DNA from: Phycicoccus sonneratiae
GTDB lineage: Bacteria > Actinomycetota > Actinomycetes > Actinomycetales > Dermatophilaceae
NCBI RefSeq assembly: GCF_016887965.1
Contig: NZ_JAFDVD010000013.1
Span: forward strand, 1 to 64,000
Direction of reading: 5' to 3'
DNA length: 64,000 bases
The position numbers and the translations under genes were made by a program. The notes under the pieces were generated by a model. It was not told the DNA's origin and ran no database searches. It saw nothing but the letters and a program-made list of their open reading frames with translations. Positions 48,781 to 57,149 of this stretch are shown in pieces. The stretch's first letter is position 1. Each line of letters starts with the position of its first letter.

Positions 48781-49770
48781 TCAGCCAGGGCTGGAGCCGG
48801 GGACGAGGGCGGGGCCCGGGACCGGGCTCCGAAGGACCGAGAACACGCGCTCGCTCGCGAGCGGCGGTGCGGCAGAACGGGAGGGGACGAGCGCCGGCCC
48901 GGCCAAGCTCAGGCCGCGACCGGCCGAGGACGCCAGCGCGCCGGCCGCCGCGACGCACGCGAGGTAGGGCAGAGCCGGGAGCGGGCCCGGGGCCACGGGC
49001 ACCGGGGACGACACGACGGCAGCGCCGGACTCGACGGCACCGGCGGCCGGCGGGCGCACCGCGCCGCCCGTCACCGCGAGGGCCGCCGACCCGGGCGCGA
49101 CGACGCCGGACGCGTCCGACCCGGCCGAGGGCGCGAGCAGCTCGACCGGGGTCGTGGCACCGGGCCGGGCCGAGGTGTCGGGGAGCACACCACCGGGGGC
49201 GGGGACCTCGGGGGCGTCGGGCACGACCGGCTCCACGGCGTCCGAGACCGTCCCGACGACGGCGCCGACCGCGCCATCGGCCGTGTCGACCACGCGGGAC
49301 ACGGTGTCGGACACCGTCTTCGACGTCGTATCGACGGTCCGGACGAGCTTCGCGCCGGCCTCGTCGACGAGCTCGCGCCCGGACGTCGTCACCTCACGCG
49401 TCGTGCGATCGACCGTCACCGTCGTCTCGCGCACGGCATCGGTCACGGGGCGGACCGGAGTGGCCGCGGTCTGCTCGGCGGCCTTCTCGACCGTGCCGGT
49501 GGAGTGGTGCGTGACCTTCTCGACCGTGCCGAGCAGGTCGTCGGTCGTCCGCGTCGCGGTCTCGACACCCTCCCGGACGGAGTCGGTGACGGAGGCGGTC
49601 ACCTCGGGCTCCACGGCGGCGGCCACTTGGCCGAGGAGGCCCGAACCCGTTGCGGGAGAAGGCTCTTCTGCCTCAGCCCGGGCCGAGCCGAGCAACAGCC
49701 AGCACGCGCCGACGACGCCCATCAGGAGCAGGAGCCGGAGGGGCACGCGGACGAACGGCGACGCGGTCAT
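48781..49770 (-). CDS. Secreted Thr/Val/Ala-rich protein with C-terminal membrane segment
   Basis: A 329-residue exported protein of no family I recognise. A signal peptide covers residues 1-35 (LRLLLLMGVVGACWLLLGSA). Residues about 50-180 are an amphipathic helical region of repeated short VTDxVRExVExxT-like motifs (DSVREGVETATRTTDDLLGT, RPVTDAVRETTVTVDRTTRE), likely coiled coil. A Pro/Ala-rich region (180-260) leads to one hydrophobic segment, LPALPYLACVAAAGALA, near 265-281, and a 45-residue tail. It lies 84 bases upstream of the chaplin-like gene in the same direction, so both may be one transcript and one surface structure. Confidence 0.65.
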   Translation of the reverse strand: MTASPFVRVPLRLLLLMGVVGACWLLLGSARAEAEEPSPATGSGLLGQVAAAVEPEVTASVTDSVREGVETATRTTDDLLGTVEKVTHHSTGTVEKAAEQTAATPVRPVTDAVRETTVTVDRTTREVTTSGRELVDEAGAKLVRTVDTTSKTVSDTVSRVVDTADGAVGAVVGTVSDAVEPVVPDAPEVPAPGGVLPDTSARPGATTPVELLAPSAGSDASGVVAPGSAALAVTGGAVRPPAAGAVESGAAVVSSPVPVAPGPLPALPYLACVAAAGALASSAGRGLSLAGPALVPSRSAAPPLASERVFSVLRSPVPGPALVPGSSPG

Positions 49771-49789
49771 CGGCGAACCTCCCCTCGAC

Positions 49790-49900
49790 GGCTTTCAAGG
49801 CCTTCGCACAAACACATCACAATGGATTGGTGCATTTCCATTGTTCCGGCATTTCTTTGCAAAGCCTTTAATTCCGACCCTGTCGACAAAACGACCCCGA
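49790..49900. promoter_or_regulatory. AT-rich promoter region upstream of the surface-protein genes
   Basis: This stretch is far richer in A+T than its surroundings. It holds the inverted repeat ACAATGGA-N10-TCCATTGT (49819-49844), the palindrome CTTTGCAAAG (49855-49864) and several AAGGC/GCCTT dyads. It separates the surface-protein gene (start 49770, minus strand) from the dienelactone hydrolase gene (start 49963). The dyads suggest regulator binding, perhaps developmental or stress control; no specific regulator can be named. Confidence 0.5.
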
Positions 49901-49950
49901 ACCATCGGCGCGGGCACCCCCGCTCACCGGGGTCCGCGCGGGCCGCGCGG

Positions 49951-49956
49951 CATACT
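49951..49956 (+). promoter_or_regulatory. -10-like box of leaderless dienelactone hydrolase gene
   Basis: CATACT, six bases before ATG 49963. Confidence 0.4.
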
Positions 49957-49962
49957 GGCGCG

Positions 49963-50670
49963 ATGAGCGAGCGTCTCGAGGTCCCCACGTCCGACGGACC
50001 GATGCCGGCCCACCTCTGGCGGCCCGAGGCCGGGTCCGGGCCCGGCATCCTCCTGCTCCAGGAGATCTTCGGCATCAGCCCCTACATCCGCCGGCGCGCC
50101 GAGGACCTCGCCGCCCTCGGCTACGTCGTCCTCGCCCCCGAGGTCTTCTGGCGGCTCGGCGTGAGCGACGTCGCCAACGGCCCGGACATGCTCGAGGAGG
50201 CCATGGGGCTGCTGAACCGCCTCGACTGGGACGCCGCCGTGGCCGACTCGACGGCCGCCCTCGAGTCCCTCCGGGACCGGCCCGAGGTGCGGGGCGGCAC
50301 GGGCGTCGTCGGGTTCTGCTTCGGCGGCGGGCTCGGGTACGCGGTCGTCGCCGGCGATCCGGCCGACGCGCTCGTCTCGTACTACGGCTCGGCCCTCCCG
50401 GGGCTCGTCGAGGCCGTGCCCTCGGTCTCGACCCCGTCCCTGCACGTCTTCGGCGAGTCCGACGCCTACCTGCCGATGGACCAGGTGACGCGCATCCGCG
50501 ACGCCGTGACCTCCGGCGACGCGCCGGCCGAGGTGAACACCTACCCCGGAGCCGACCACGCCTTCGACAACGACGACTTCGTCAACCACGACCCGGCGGC
50601 CAGCGCGGCGGCCTGGTCACGCACCGAGGCCTGGCTCGCGGAGGTCCTGCCGACCGGGGTCGACGCCTGA
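49963..50670 (+). CDS. Dienelactone hydrolase family protein
   Basis: A 235-residue alpha/beta hydrolase of the dienelactone hydrolase family. The catalytic Cys lies in GVVGFCFGGGLG near residues 111-122, the Asp in FGESDAYLP near 162-170 and the His in YPGADHAFDN near 190-199, the full Cys-Asp-His triad. The opening LLLQEIFGISPYIRRRAEDL holds the conserved Glu. It hydrolyses lactones or esters, classically in aromatic degradation, but no such pathway is nearby. It ends one base before the convergent MazG-like gene's stop. Confidence 0.92.
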   Translation: MSERLEVPTSDGPMPAHLWRPEAGSGPGILLLQEIFGISPYIRRRAEDLAALGYVVLAPEVFWRLGVSDVANGPDMLEEAMGLLNRLDWDAAVADSTAALESLRDRPEVRGGTGVVGFCFGGGLGYAVVAGDPADALVSYYGSALPGLVEAVPSVSTPSLHVFGESDAYLPMDQVTRIRDAVTSGDAPAEVNTYPGADHAFDNDDFVNHDPAASAAAWSRTEAWLAEVLPTGVDA

Positions 50671-50671
50671 C

Positions 50672-50953
50672 CTACGGGCAGGTGCAGGGCGAGCCGGCGC
50701 AGCGCGGGCACCCGTCGGCGTAGCGCTCGACGGCGGCGGCGAGGTCGACGTCCATCTGGTTCGCCAGGGAGGCGACCCACGCGACGACGTCGGCGAACTC
50801 GTGCTCGCGCTGGGCGTGCGTGCCCTTGCGGACGGCCTGGGCCAGCTCGCCGACCTCCTCGGCGAGCCACGCCACCGTGCTGGGGACGCCCCGGGCCCGG
50901 TCGCGCTCGCCATAGGTGCGCTCGATGACCTCCTGGAGGCGGGCGAGGTCCAT
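50672..50953 (-). CDS. MazG-like nucleotide pyrophosphohydrolase
   Basis: A 93-residue all-alpha NTP pyrophosphatase of the MazG-like group. The metal-binding motif is WLAEEVGELAQAVRKG near residues 29-44 with the later EFADVVAWVASLANQ (ExxD). The C terminus is Cys-rich (GCPRCAGSPCTCP) and may bind a metal. It probably hydrolyses noncanonical or excess dNTPs. ATG 50953 has TAGGGT seven bases upstream; GTG 50962 would add three residues. Confidence 0.88.
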   Translation of the reverse strand: MDLARLQEVIERTYGERDRARGVPSTVAWLAEEVGELAQAVRKGTHAQREHEFADVVAWVASLANQMDVDLAAAVERYADGCPRCAGSPCTCP

Positions 50954-50976
50954 GCGCGGCACCCTACGCGAGCGGC

Positions 50977-51642
50977 TCAGTTGAGCGAGGCGCCGCCGAG
51001 GTCTGTGGGCGTCGGGAGCGCGGCGAACCGGTCGACGATGGCCGTCTCGCGCCCGAGGAGGGAGAGCACGGTGCGCAGGCGGGTGGCGGCGTCCGACCCG
51101 TCGAGCACGCGCTGCCGGTCCGCCGGGTCGAGGACCATCCGCTCGGCCACCCGGAACGCGACGTCCTTCGGCCGGGCCTCGACGGGGTCGGCGGTGGCGC
51201 CGAGGGTCTCGAGGTACCGCCCGTGGGCGGCGAGCACCCGGGCCGCGAGCGCGACCACCTCGGGGTCGTCGTCGGCGCCGGTGTCCTCGAGCCAGGTGAC
51301 CGACCCGGTGAGGTAGGTCGTGCCCGCGCCCTCGTCGAGCCCGTCGAGGCGGAACCGGCGGGCACCGCGCGCGACGAGGTGCACGACGGTGCCGACGTCA
51401 CCGCGCGCGAGCGCCATCGCGTCGACCTTCGCCTCGCACCCGATCTCCTGGAGGTCGGTCGCCGCACCGTCCCCCACCTCGTGCCCCTGACGGATGCGGA
51501 CGACGCCGAAGCTGCGCTGGTCGTCGGGGAGCGACGCGAGGTGCTGGGCGAGCTCGAGGTAGCGCGGCTCGAAGAGCTGCAGCGGCATCCGGGCCCCGGG
51601 CAGCAGCACCCCACCGAGCGGGAAGAGCGGCAGCGCGGCCAT
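50977..51642 (-). CDS. Lon substrate-binding (LON N-terminal) domain protein
   Basis: A 221-residue protein consisting of only the Lon protease N-terminal domain (LPLFPLGGVLLPGARMPLQL and FEPRYLELAQHL), with no ATPase or protease part, and an all-alpha C-terminal half. Such stand-alone LON-N proteins are widespread in actinomycetes; their role is unknown. Normal length. ATG 51642 has TACAGT five bases upstream. It lies 23 bases before the MazG-like gene. Confidence 0.92.
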   Translation of the reverse strand: MAALPLFPLGGVLLPGARMPLQLFEPRYLELAQHLASLPDDQRSFGVVRIRQGHEVGDGAATDLQEIGCEAKVDAMALARGDVGTVVHLVARGARRFRLDGLDEGAGTTYLTGSVTWLEDTGADDDPEVVALAARVLAAHGRYLETLGATADPVEARPKDVAFRVAERMVLDPADRQRVLDGSDAATRLRTVLSLLGRETAIVDRFAALPTPTDLGGASLN

Positions 51643-51700
51643 GCTCCACTGTAGGCACTCCGGCGGGGCCGTCGAGCCCGTCGCTGCACGGCGCGTGCCC

Positions 51701-53002
51701 TCACGTCACGACGAAGTACCGGATCCAGACGTAGGGGATGCAGACCGCGATGGTCACCGCGGTGACGACGAGGCCGTACCTCGTGAAGGTCCAGAACGAG
51801 ATGGGGTGGTCGTTGCGCCTGGCGATGCCGGTGATGACGACGTTGGCGCTCGCGCCGATGGCCGTCGCGTTCCCCCCGAGGTCGGCGCCGAGGGCCAGCG
51901 CCCACCACAGCGACTGCTGCGCCGGTGGGAGGCCGGCCCCGGGTCCGACGAGGTCGTGGACGAGCGGGGCCATCGTCGCGACGTAGGGGATGTTGTCGAC
52001 GATGCCCGAGAGCACCGCCGACCCGCCGAGGATCCCGAGGGCGGCCGGCAGGTAGTTGTCGCCGATCGCGGAGGTGAGGCTCGAGGCCAGCTCGGAGATG
52101 ACGCCGGCCTTGACCAGCGCCCCGACCATGACGAAGAGGCCCGCGAAGAAGAGCAGCGTCTCCCACTCGACGTCCTCGAGGTACTCGTCCGAGGGCAGCC
52201 GCGAGAGGAGCACGGAGGCCCCGGCCCCGAGCAGGGCGACGAGCGAGGGCTCGAGGTGGGTGAGGTTGTGGGTGAGGAAGCCGAGCAGGACGAGCCCGAG
52301 GACGACGAGCATCCGGCGCAGCAGGCGGGCGTCGGCGATGGTCTCGCGCGGGGTGAGGGCCATGACCGACGCGGCCCGCTCGGGGTCGTAGACCATCCGG
52401 CGCCCCCAGAGGAGCCAGGCGAGAGCGAGGAAGACGCCGAGGAGGACGACGACGATCGGCGCGAGGTTGACGAGGAAGTCGTTGAAGGTCAGGCCGGCGC
52501 GGCTGGCGATGATGATGTTCGGCGGGTCGCCGATGAGCGTCGCGGTCCCGCCGATGTTGCTCGCCATCGCCTCCGCGAGGAGGAACGGCACCGGGGCCAG
52601 GGCCAGCCGGTCGCAGAGCAGGAGCGTGACCGGGGCGACGAGGAGCACCGTCGTGACGTTGTCGAGCAGCGCCGAGGCCACCGCCGTGATGACGATGAGC
52701 AGGGCCATCATCCGGAACGGCCGGGCCCGGGCGCGCTGGGCGGCCCAGATGGCCACGAACTCGAAGACCCCCGTCTGGCGCAGGACGCCGACGATGACCA
52801 TCATCCCGAGGAGCAGGAAGATGACGTTCCAGTCGACGCCGGTCTCCTCGGAGAAGAAGACGTCGCCCCCGCGCACGACGCCGATGAGCACCATGAGGGC
52901 GGCTCCGCCGAGCGCGACCGCGGTGCGGTTGACCTTCTCGGACGCGATGAGGACGTACGCGCCCGCGAAGACGACGACGGCGAGGACGGCGGAGACGGTC
53001 AC
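51701..53002 (-). CDS. ArsB/NhaD-superfamily ion transporter
   Basis: A 433-residue inner-membrane transporter with about eleven helices, of the ion-transporter (ArsB/NhaD/CitM) superfamily. Conserved reentrant regions are [14 protein letters not shown] with [18 protein letters not shown] in the first half, and [17 protein letters not shown] with [20 protein letters not shown] in the second, showing the inverted repeat. It could move Na+/H+, arsenite or dicarboxylates; sequence alone does not decide. Its start overlaps the stop of the CBS-domain gene by four bases, hinting that the CBS protein regulates it. Confidence 0.9.
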   Translation of the reverse strand: MTVSAVLAVVVFAGAYVLIASEKVNRTAVALGGAALMVLIGVVRGGDVFFSEETGVDWNVIFLLLGMMVIVGVLRQTGVFEFVAIWAAQRARARPFRMMALLIVITAVASALLDNVTTVLLVAPVTLLLCDRLALAPVPFLLAEAMASNIGGTATLIGDPPNIIIASRAGLTFNDFLVNLAPIVVVLLGVFLALAWLLWGRRMVYDPERAASVMALTPRETIADARLLRRMLVVLGLVLLGFLTHNLTHLEPSLVALLGAGASVLLSRLPSDEYLEDVEWETLLFFAGLFVMVGALVKAGVISELASSLTSAIGDNYLPAALGILGGSAVLSGIVDNIPYVATMAPLVHDLVGPGAGLPPAQQSLWWALALGADLGGNATAIGASANVVITGIARRNDHPISFWTFTRYGLVVTAVTIAVCIPYVWIRYFVVT

Positions 53003-53550
53003 GGCGCCTCGCGGGTGGGGCCGGACTCGTCGGGCGTGCCGCGCAGGATGATGTCCTTCGCGAGGCGGCGCCGGACCAGGTCGCTGTCCTGGCCGGCGGC
53101 GGTGGCGACGGCCGCGAGGACCCGCGACATGGTCAGCACGCCCCGGAAGGTGCCGTCGGCGTCCCGGACGACGACGACGGGCGAGTGGGCCTCGTCCATC
53201 GCGGAGGCGATCTCGAGGAGGGTGTCCTCGGGGAGGACGGACGGCAGCTTCTTCGCGGTGAGCTTCTCGTCGTCGAGCAGGTCGCCGATCGTCGACTCGT
53301 TGAGCCGCCGGCAGAGGTCGTCGGCGCCCGCCTCGTCGTAGGCGTGGACGAGCTTGCGGTCGTCGCGGACCCAGCGCGGCAGGACGAGCCCGAAGAGCTG
53401 GCTGCCGGGCACGACGGCGATCGGCTCGCCCGACTCGTCGGCGACGACCAGCCCGGAGAGCCGGTACTCGGCGACGACCCGGGCCGCCTCGGCGCCCGTC
53501 GTGGCCCGGGTGACGGTGGGTACCTGTTCGACGAGGTCCTCGGCGCGCAT
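52999..53550 (-). CDS. CBS-domain protein
   Basis: A 183-residue protein with two CBS domains, about residues 8-65 ([20 protein letters not shown] then [18 protein letters not shown]) and 108-165 ([20 protein letters not shown] then [20 protein letters not shown]), separated by an unusual 45-residue insert containing [19 protein letters not shown] pairs sense adenosine nucleotides. It is translationally coupled to the transporter and probably regulates it. ATG 53550 follows AAGGA. Confidence 0.88.
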   Translation of the reverse strand: MRAEDLVEQVPTVTRATTGAEAARVVAEYRLSGLVVADESGEPIAVVPGSQLFGLVLPRWVRDDRKLVHAYDEAGADDLCRRLNESTIGDLLDDEKLTAKKLPSVLPEDTLLEIASAMDEAHSPVVVVRDADGTFRGVLTMSRVLAAVATAAGQDSDLVRRRLAKDIILRGTPDESGPTREAP

Positions 53551-53584
53551 CGGCGGTCCTTCTCTCTCTCCGGTCGGTGGGGTC

Positions 53585-54508
53585 TCAGCCGGTGAGGCCG
53601 AGGGCCCGCAGCGGGGTGGTCGTGGCGGCGGTGAGGACGTCGGCCTCGGGGATGCCGGCGACCTCGATGCACCACCGGACGCAGTCGGCGAGGGTGGAGG
53701 TGCTGCCGGCGATCGAGCCGGTGTCGGTGGTCCGGGCGGTGCCGGCGGTGACCTCGACCTCGAGACCGCCCAGCCGGTACCGGCCGTCGCCGAGGCCGGT
53801 GGCGGCCATCGCGTCGGAGACGAGGACGACCGACTGCGGCCCGACGGTGTCGAAGACCATGCGGACCACCTCGGGGGCGACGTGCACCCCGTCGGTGATG
53901 AGCTCGAGGAGCGCCTCGCCCCGGGCGGCGGCGGCGAGGGCCGCCGCCACCGGACCGCCGGCGCGGTGGTGCAGGGGCGGCATCCCGTTGAACAGGTGGG
54001 TGACGAGCGCCGGGGCCCCCTGGAGCTCGGCGACCTCGGCGAGCGTGCGGGCGGTCGTCGCGGCGTCGGCCTCGGTGTGCCCGACCGAGGGCCGGATGCC
54101 GAGCTCGACGAGGGTGCGCACGAGGGGGTCGGCGCCGGGGAGCTCGGGGGCGAAGGTCATGTGCCGCAACGCGTCCGGTGCACCCGCGAGGGCTGCGGCC
54201 TCGGCGAGCCGCTCGACGAGCGCGGGGTCCGGGAGAGCCAGGGCCGCGGGGTCGTGGGCCCCGCGCCGGCCGTGGGAGAGGAAGGGGCCCTCGAGGTGGA
54301 TGCCGGCGAGCGTGCCGTCCGCGACGAGCGGGGCGAGCGTGGCGACCCGGGACACGAGGTCGTCGGCGGGGGCGCTGACGAGGCTCGCGACGAGCCGATG
54401 GGTGCCGGCCGCGGCGTGGTGCGCGACGGCGGCCCGGCTGCCGTCGGCGGTGTCGCCGAGCTCGGCGCCCGCGGCGCCGTGGCAGTGGATGTCGACGAGG
54501 CCGGTCAC
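53585..54508 (-). CDS. nagA: N-acetylglucosamine-6-phosphate deacetylase (short form)
   Basis: A 307-residue amidohydrolase removing acetate from GlcNAc-6-phosphate. Motifs: DIHCHG (residues 6-11), GIHLEGPFLS near 69-78, SVGHTEAD near 140, THLFNGMPPLHH near 165, TDGVHVAPE near 205 and VSDAMAATG near 228. It is some 70 residues shorter than usual because the N-terminal beta-sandwich strands that normally precede the barrel are missing; the start, GTG 54508, has TAGCGT seven bases upstream, supporting a genuine short form. It probably works with the nearby ABC importer and ROK kinase in amino-sugar use. Confidence 0.85.
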   Translation of the reverse strand: MTGLVDIHCHGAAGAELGDTADGSRAAVAHHAAAGTHRLVASLVSAPADDLVSRVATLAPLVADGTLAGIHLEGPFLSHGRRGAHDPAALALPDPALVERLAEAAALAGAPDALRHMTFAPELPGADPLVRTLVELGIRPSVGHTEADAATTARTLAEVAELQGAPALVTHLFNGMPPLHHRAGGPVAAALAAAARGEALLELITDGVHVAPEVVRMVFDTVGPQSVVLVSDAMAATGLGDGRYRLGGLEVEVTAGTARTTDTGSIAGSTSTLADCVRWCIEVAGIPEADVLTAATTTPLRALGLTG

Positions 54509-54572
54509 GCCCCCGACGCTACCGGGCCCCTCCCGGCCCGTGCACAGGTGCGGCGGCTACGGTCCGGTGCCC

Positions 54573-55274
54573 GTGGACGTCGACGAGGTGTGGCAGCGCG
54601 TGCAGCCGGTGGGCGAGGTGTCGCTGAGCGGCCGGCCGGTGCTCGTCGTGCTCCTCGCGGCCCTCGTCGCGGTGGGGGTCGGGCCGGTCTGGCGGGTGCT
54701 GCGGCTCGGGGTCACCCTCGTGCACGAGCTCGGCCACGCGGGGGTCGGCATCCTCTGCGGTCGGCGGTTCACCGGGTTCGTCCTGCGCGGCGACATGTCC
54801 GGGCACGCGGTGACGGTGGGGCCGGCGCGGGGGTTCGGGCGCGTGGCGACGACGTGGGCCGGCTACCCGGCGCCGGCCGTGGTCGGCGCCGCGGCGGTCT
54901 GGCTGGCCGGTCGCGGGTGGGGGCCGAGCGTGCTCGCGGCGGTGCTCGTCGTGCTCCTCGTGGCGCTCGTCCGGTCGCGCTCGGTGCTCACGGCCATCGT
55001 GGTGCTGGCGGTCGGGGCGGTGACGGGCTGGCTGTGGTGGTCGGGGTCGGACCGGCTGCACGCCCAGGTCCTCGTCGGCACCGGGGTCGTCCTCGTCGTC
55101 GGGGCCTGGCGGCACCTCGGCGCGGTGGCCGGGTCGCGCGACCGGTCGGCGAGCGATGCGGCCGTGCTGGCCCAGCTGACCGGCGTGCCTCGGGTGCTCT
55201 GGGTGGTGTCGTTCGCGCTCGTCTGTGCCGGCGCCACCTGGCTCACCGCGAGCACCGTCCTCGCCGCCCTCTGA
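54573..55274 (+). CDS. M50-like membrane metalloprotease-type protein
   Basis: A 233-residue protein with about six membrane helices. The zinc motif HELGH is in TLVHELGHAGVGI near residues 49-61, followed by FVLRGDMSGHAVT; this is the M50B-like family of actinobacterial membrane proteins. A second NPDG-like metal motif is not obvious, so proteolysis is uncertain. Start at GTG 54573 is my choice; GTG 54567 is in frame too, and TACGGT lies at 54558-54563. It is divergent from nagA. Confidence 0.78.
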   Translation: MDVDEVWQRVQPVGEVSLSGRPVLVVLLAALVAVGVGPVWRVLRLGVTLVHELGHAGVGILCGRRFTGFVLRGDMSGHAVTVGPARGFGRVATTWAGYPAPAVVGAAAVWLAGRGWGPSVLAAVLVVLLVALVRSRSVLTAIVVLAVGAVTGWLWWSGSDRLHAQVLVGTGVVLVVGAWRHLGAVAGSRDRSASDAAVLAQLTGVPRVLWVVSFALVCAGATWLTASTVLAAL

Positions 55275-55283
55275 CCCGACGTA

Positions 55284-55342
55284 TTGCGAGTTCCGCCGCC
55301 GACACGCCGCGTCGGGGGCATGTCGAGCGGGCGAACTCGCAA
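55284..55342. terminator. Bidirectional hairpin between convergent genes
   Basis: TTGCGAGTTC (55284-55293) and GAACTCGCAA (55333-55342) are perfect 10-bp arms; an inner CCGAC/GTCGG stem lies between them. It separates the M50-like gene from the MalG-type permease. The AT-containing outer arms look like an intergenic repeat (REP-like) as well as a terminator. Confidence 0.6.
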
Positions 55343-55354
55343 GAAGTGGGGTGG

Positions 55355-56179
55355 TTACTTGACGGAGCCGGCGGTCAGGCCGCCGACGAGGTGCTTCTCG
55401 ATGAGCGCGAAGAGGATGACGACCGGGACGACGGCGATGACGGACGCCGCGAACAGCTGGTCCCAGTTCTGCTCGTAGCCGGTGACGTAGGACCGGAACC
55501 CCACGGTCAGCGGCTTCTTGTCGTCGTCGATCATCAGGGTCAGCGCGACGACGTACTCGTTCCACGCCGCGATGAACGTGAAGATCACGGCGGTGACGAG
55601 CCCGGGCAGGGTCAGCGGCAGCATGATGCGCCGCAGCATCCCGACCCGGCCGACGCCGTCGAGCGCGGCGGCCTCCTCGACCTCGAGCGGGATCGAGGAG
55701 AAGAACCCGTGGAGGATCCAGATCGCGAAGGCGAGGTTGAACGCCGCGTTCGTGATGATCAGCGCCCCGTAGGTGTTGATCATGTTCAGCTCGAAGAACT
55801 GCCGGTAGAGCCCGACGACGAGCGAGGTCGGCGCGAACATCTGCGTCACGAGCACGACGAGGAGGAACACCCCGCGCCCCGGGAACCGGTGCCGCGCGGT
55901 CATGAACGCCGCCGGGATGGCCACGAGGATGACGACCGCCGTCGCACCGAGCGAGACGATGAGCGAGGTGAGCAGCCAGTGCGGGAAGCGGCCGTCGGTG
56001 AGCACGGTCGTGTAGGTGTCGAACTGCCACACCCGCGGGAGGAACGACGGCGGGGTGGTCTTGACGTCGGTGCTCGTGCGGAAGCTGTCGAGCACCATGA
56101 CGAGGTAGGGCGCCAGGAACACGAGCGCGACGACCGCCGCGGTGAAGGCGACGAGCCGGGGCCGGCGGACGGTGGTCAC
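55355..56179 (-). CDS. ABC sugar permease, MalG type
   Basis: A 274-residue inner-membrane permease with six helices, the first at VAFTAAVVALVFLAPYLVMV. The coupling loop is EVEEAAALDGVGRVGMLRRI near residues 170-189. GTG 56179 overlaps the stop of the MalF-type gene (GTGA) and follows GAGGAGA. It is the last gene of the binding protein-MalF-MalG set; again no ATPase is encoded locally. Confidence 0.92.
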   Translation of the reverse strand: MTTVRRPRLVAFTAAVVALVFLAPYLVMVLDSFRTSTDVKTTPPSFLPRVWQFDTYTTVLTDGRFPHWLLTSLIVSLGATAVVILVAIPAAFMTARHRFPGRGVFLLVVLVTQMFAPTSLVVGLYRQFFELNMINTYGALIITNAAFNLAFAIWILHGFFSSIPLEVEEAAALDGVGRVGMLRRIMLPLTLPGLVTAVIFTFIAAWNEYVVALTLMIDDDKKPLTVGFRSYVTGYEQNWDQLFAASVIAVVPVVILFALIEKHLVGGLTAGSVK

Positions 56180-57144
56180 CGCGACGTCTCCTCGCGCCAG
56201 TTGACGAGCCTCAGGTAGACGAGCACGACGAGCAGGATGACCAGCACGTTGATGATGCCCGTCGCCGCCGACATCCCGACGTCCTTCTCCTGGCTCTTGA
56301 ACGCGAGCTTGTACATGAAGGTGATGAGGGTGTCGTGCCCGAAGCCGGGGTTGCGGTCGTTGAGCGTGTAGATGATCGGGAAGCTGTTGAACACGTAGAT
56401 CGTGTTGAGCACGGTGGCGATGAGCATCGCGGGGCGCAGCAGCGGGAAGGTGATCTGCCGCCAGCGCTGCCACGGCGACGCGCCGTCGACCTCGGCGGCC
56501 TCCATGACGTCGTCGGGGATCGCGTTGAGCCCGGCGATGAAGACGAAGATCGTGAACGGCAGCGACACGAAGACGCCGACGACGACCATCGAGGCCATCG
56601 TGAAGCGGTCGTCACCGAGGAACGAGATGGGCGTCGAGATGAGGTGCAGCTTCATGAGCACGTGGTTGATGAGCCCGTAGTTGCTGTCGTAGAGCAGGAC
56701 GAACAGCTGGCTCGTGATGACGAGCGAGGCGGCCCACGGCACGATGACCGCCCACCGGACGAAGCGCCGGCCGGGGAAGTCCTTGACGAGCAGCTGGGCC
56801 AGGGCCAGCGACAGGACGATGGTGATGGCGACGACCGCCACGACCCAGACGACGGTGTTCTTCAGCACGACCGGGAGGTCGGGGTAGCTGAGCACCTTCG
56901 CGTAGTTGTCCCACCCGGCGCTGCCCTTGTAGAGCCCGGTGATCGAGTACTCCGAGCGCGAGGCCCGGAAGAGCATCACCGCCGGGAAGAACACCACCCC
57001 GACGATGAGGGCGATCGCCGGGGCGAGCCAGAGCAGCGCGACCGGCGCGCTGACCCGGCCGACCCCGGAGGACCGCCGCCGTGCGCGGGGTCCTCCGGGG
57101 GTCGTGCCGGCCGACGGCGCCCGGACGTCGCCGGTCGTCGTCAC
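56176..57144 (-). CDS. ABC sugar permease, MalF type
   Basis: A 322-residue inner-membrane permease with a basic N-terminal tail and about six helices, beginning at APVALLWLAPAIALIVGVVF. The coupling loop reads MEAAEVDGASPWQRWRQI near residues 215-232. GTG 57144 lies five bases after the binding-protein stop; its stop overlaps the next permease start. Confidence 0.92.
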   Translation of the reverse strand: MTTTGDVRAPSAGTTPGGPRARRRSSGVGRVSAPVALLWLAPAIALIVGVVFFPAVMLFRASRSEYSITGLYKGSAGWDNYAKVLSYPDLPVVLKNTVVWVVAVVAITIVLSLALAQLLVKDFPGRRFVRWAVIVPWAASLVITSQLFVLLYDSNYGLINHVLMKLHLISTPISFLGDDRFTMASMVVVGVFVSLPFTIFVFIAGLNAIPDDVMEAAEVDGASPWQRWRQITFPLLRPAMLIATVLNTIYVFNSFPIIYTLNDRNPGFGHDTLITFMYKLAFKSQEKDVGMSAATGIINVLVILLVVLVYLRLVNWREETSR

Positions 57145-57149
57145 GTCGG

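Noticed and set aside
53354-56218. A 954-codon open frame on the plus strand
   Set aside because: Antisense to the CBS, nagA and permease genes and composed of low-complexity Gly/Arg/Asp/Glu stretches.
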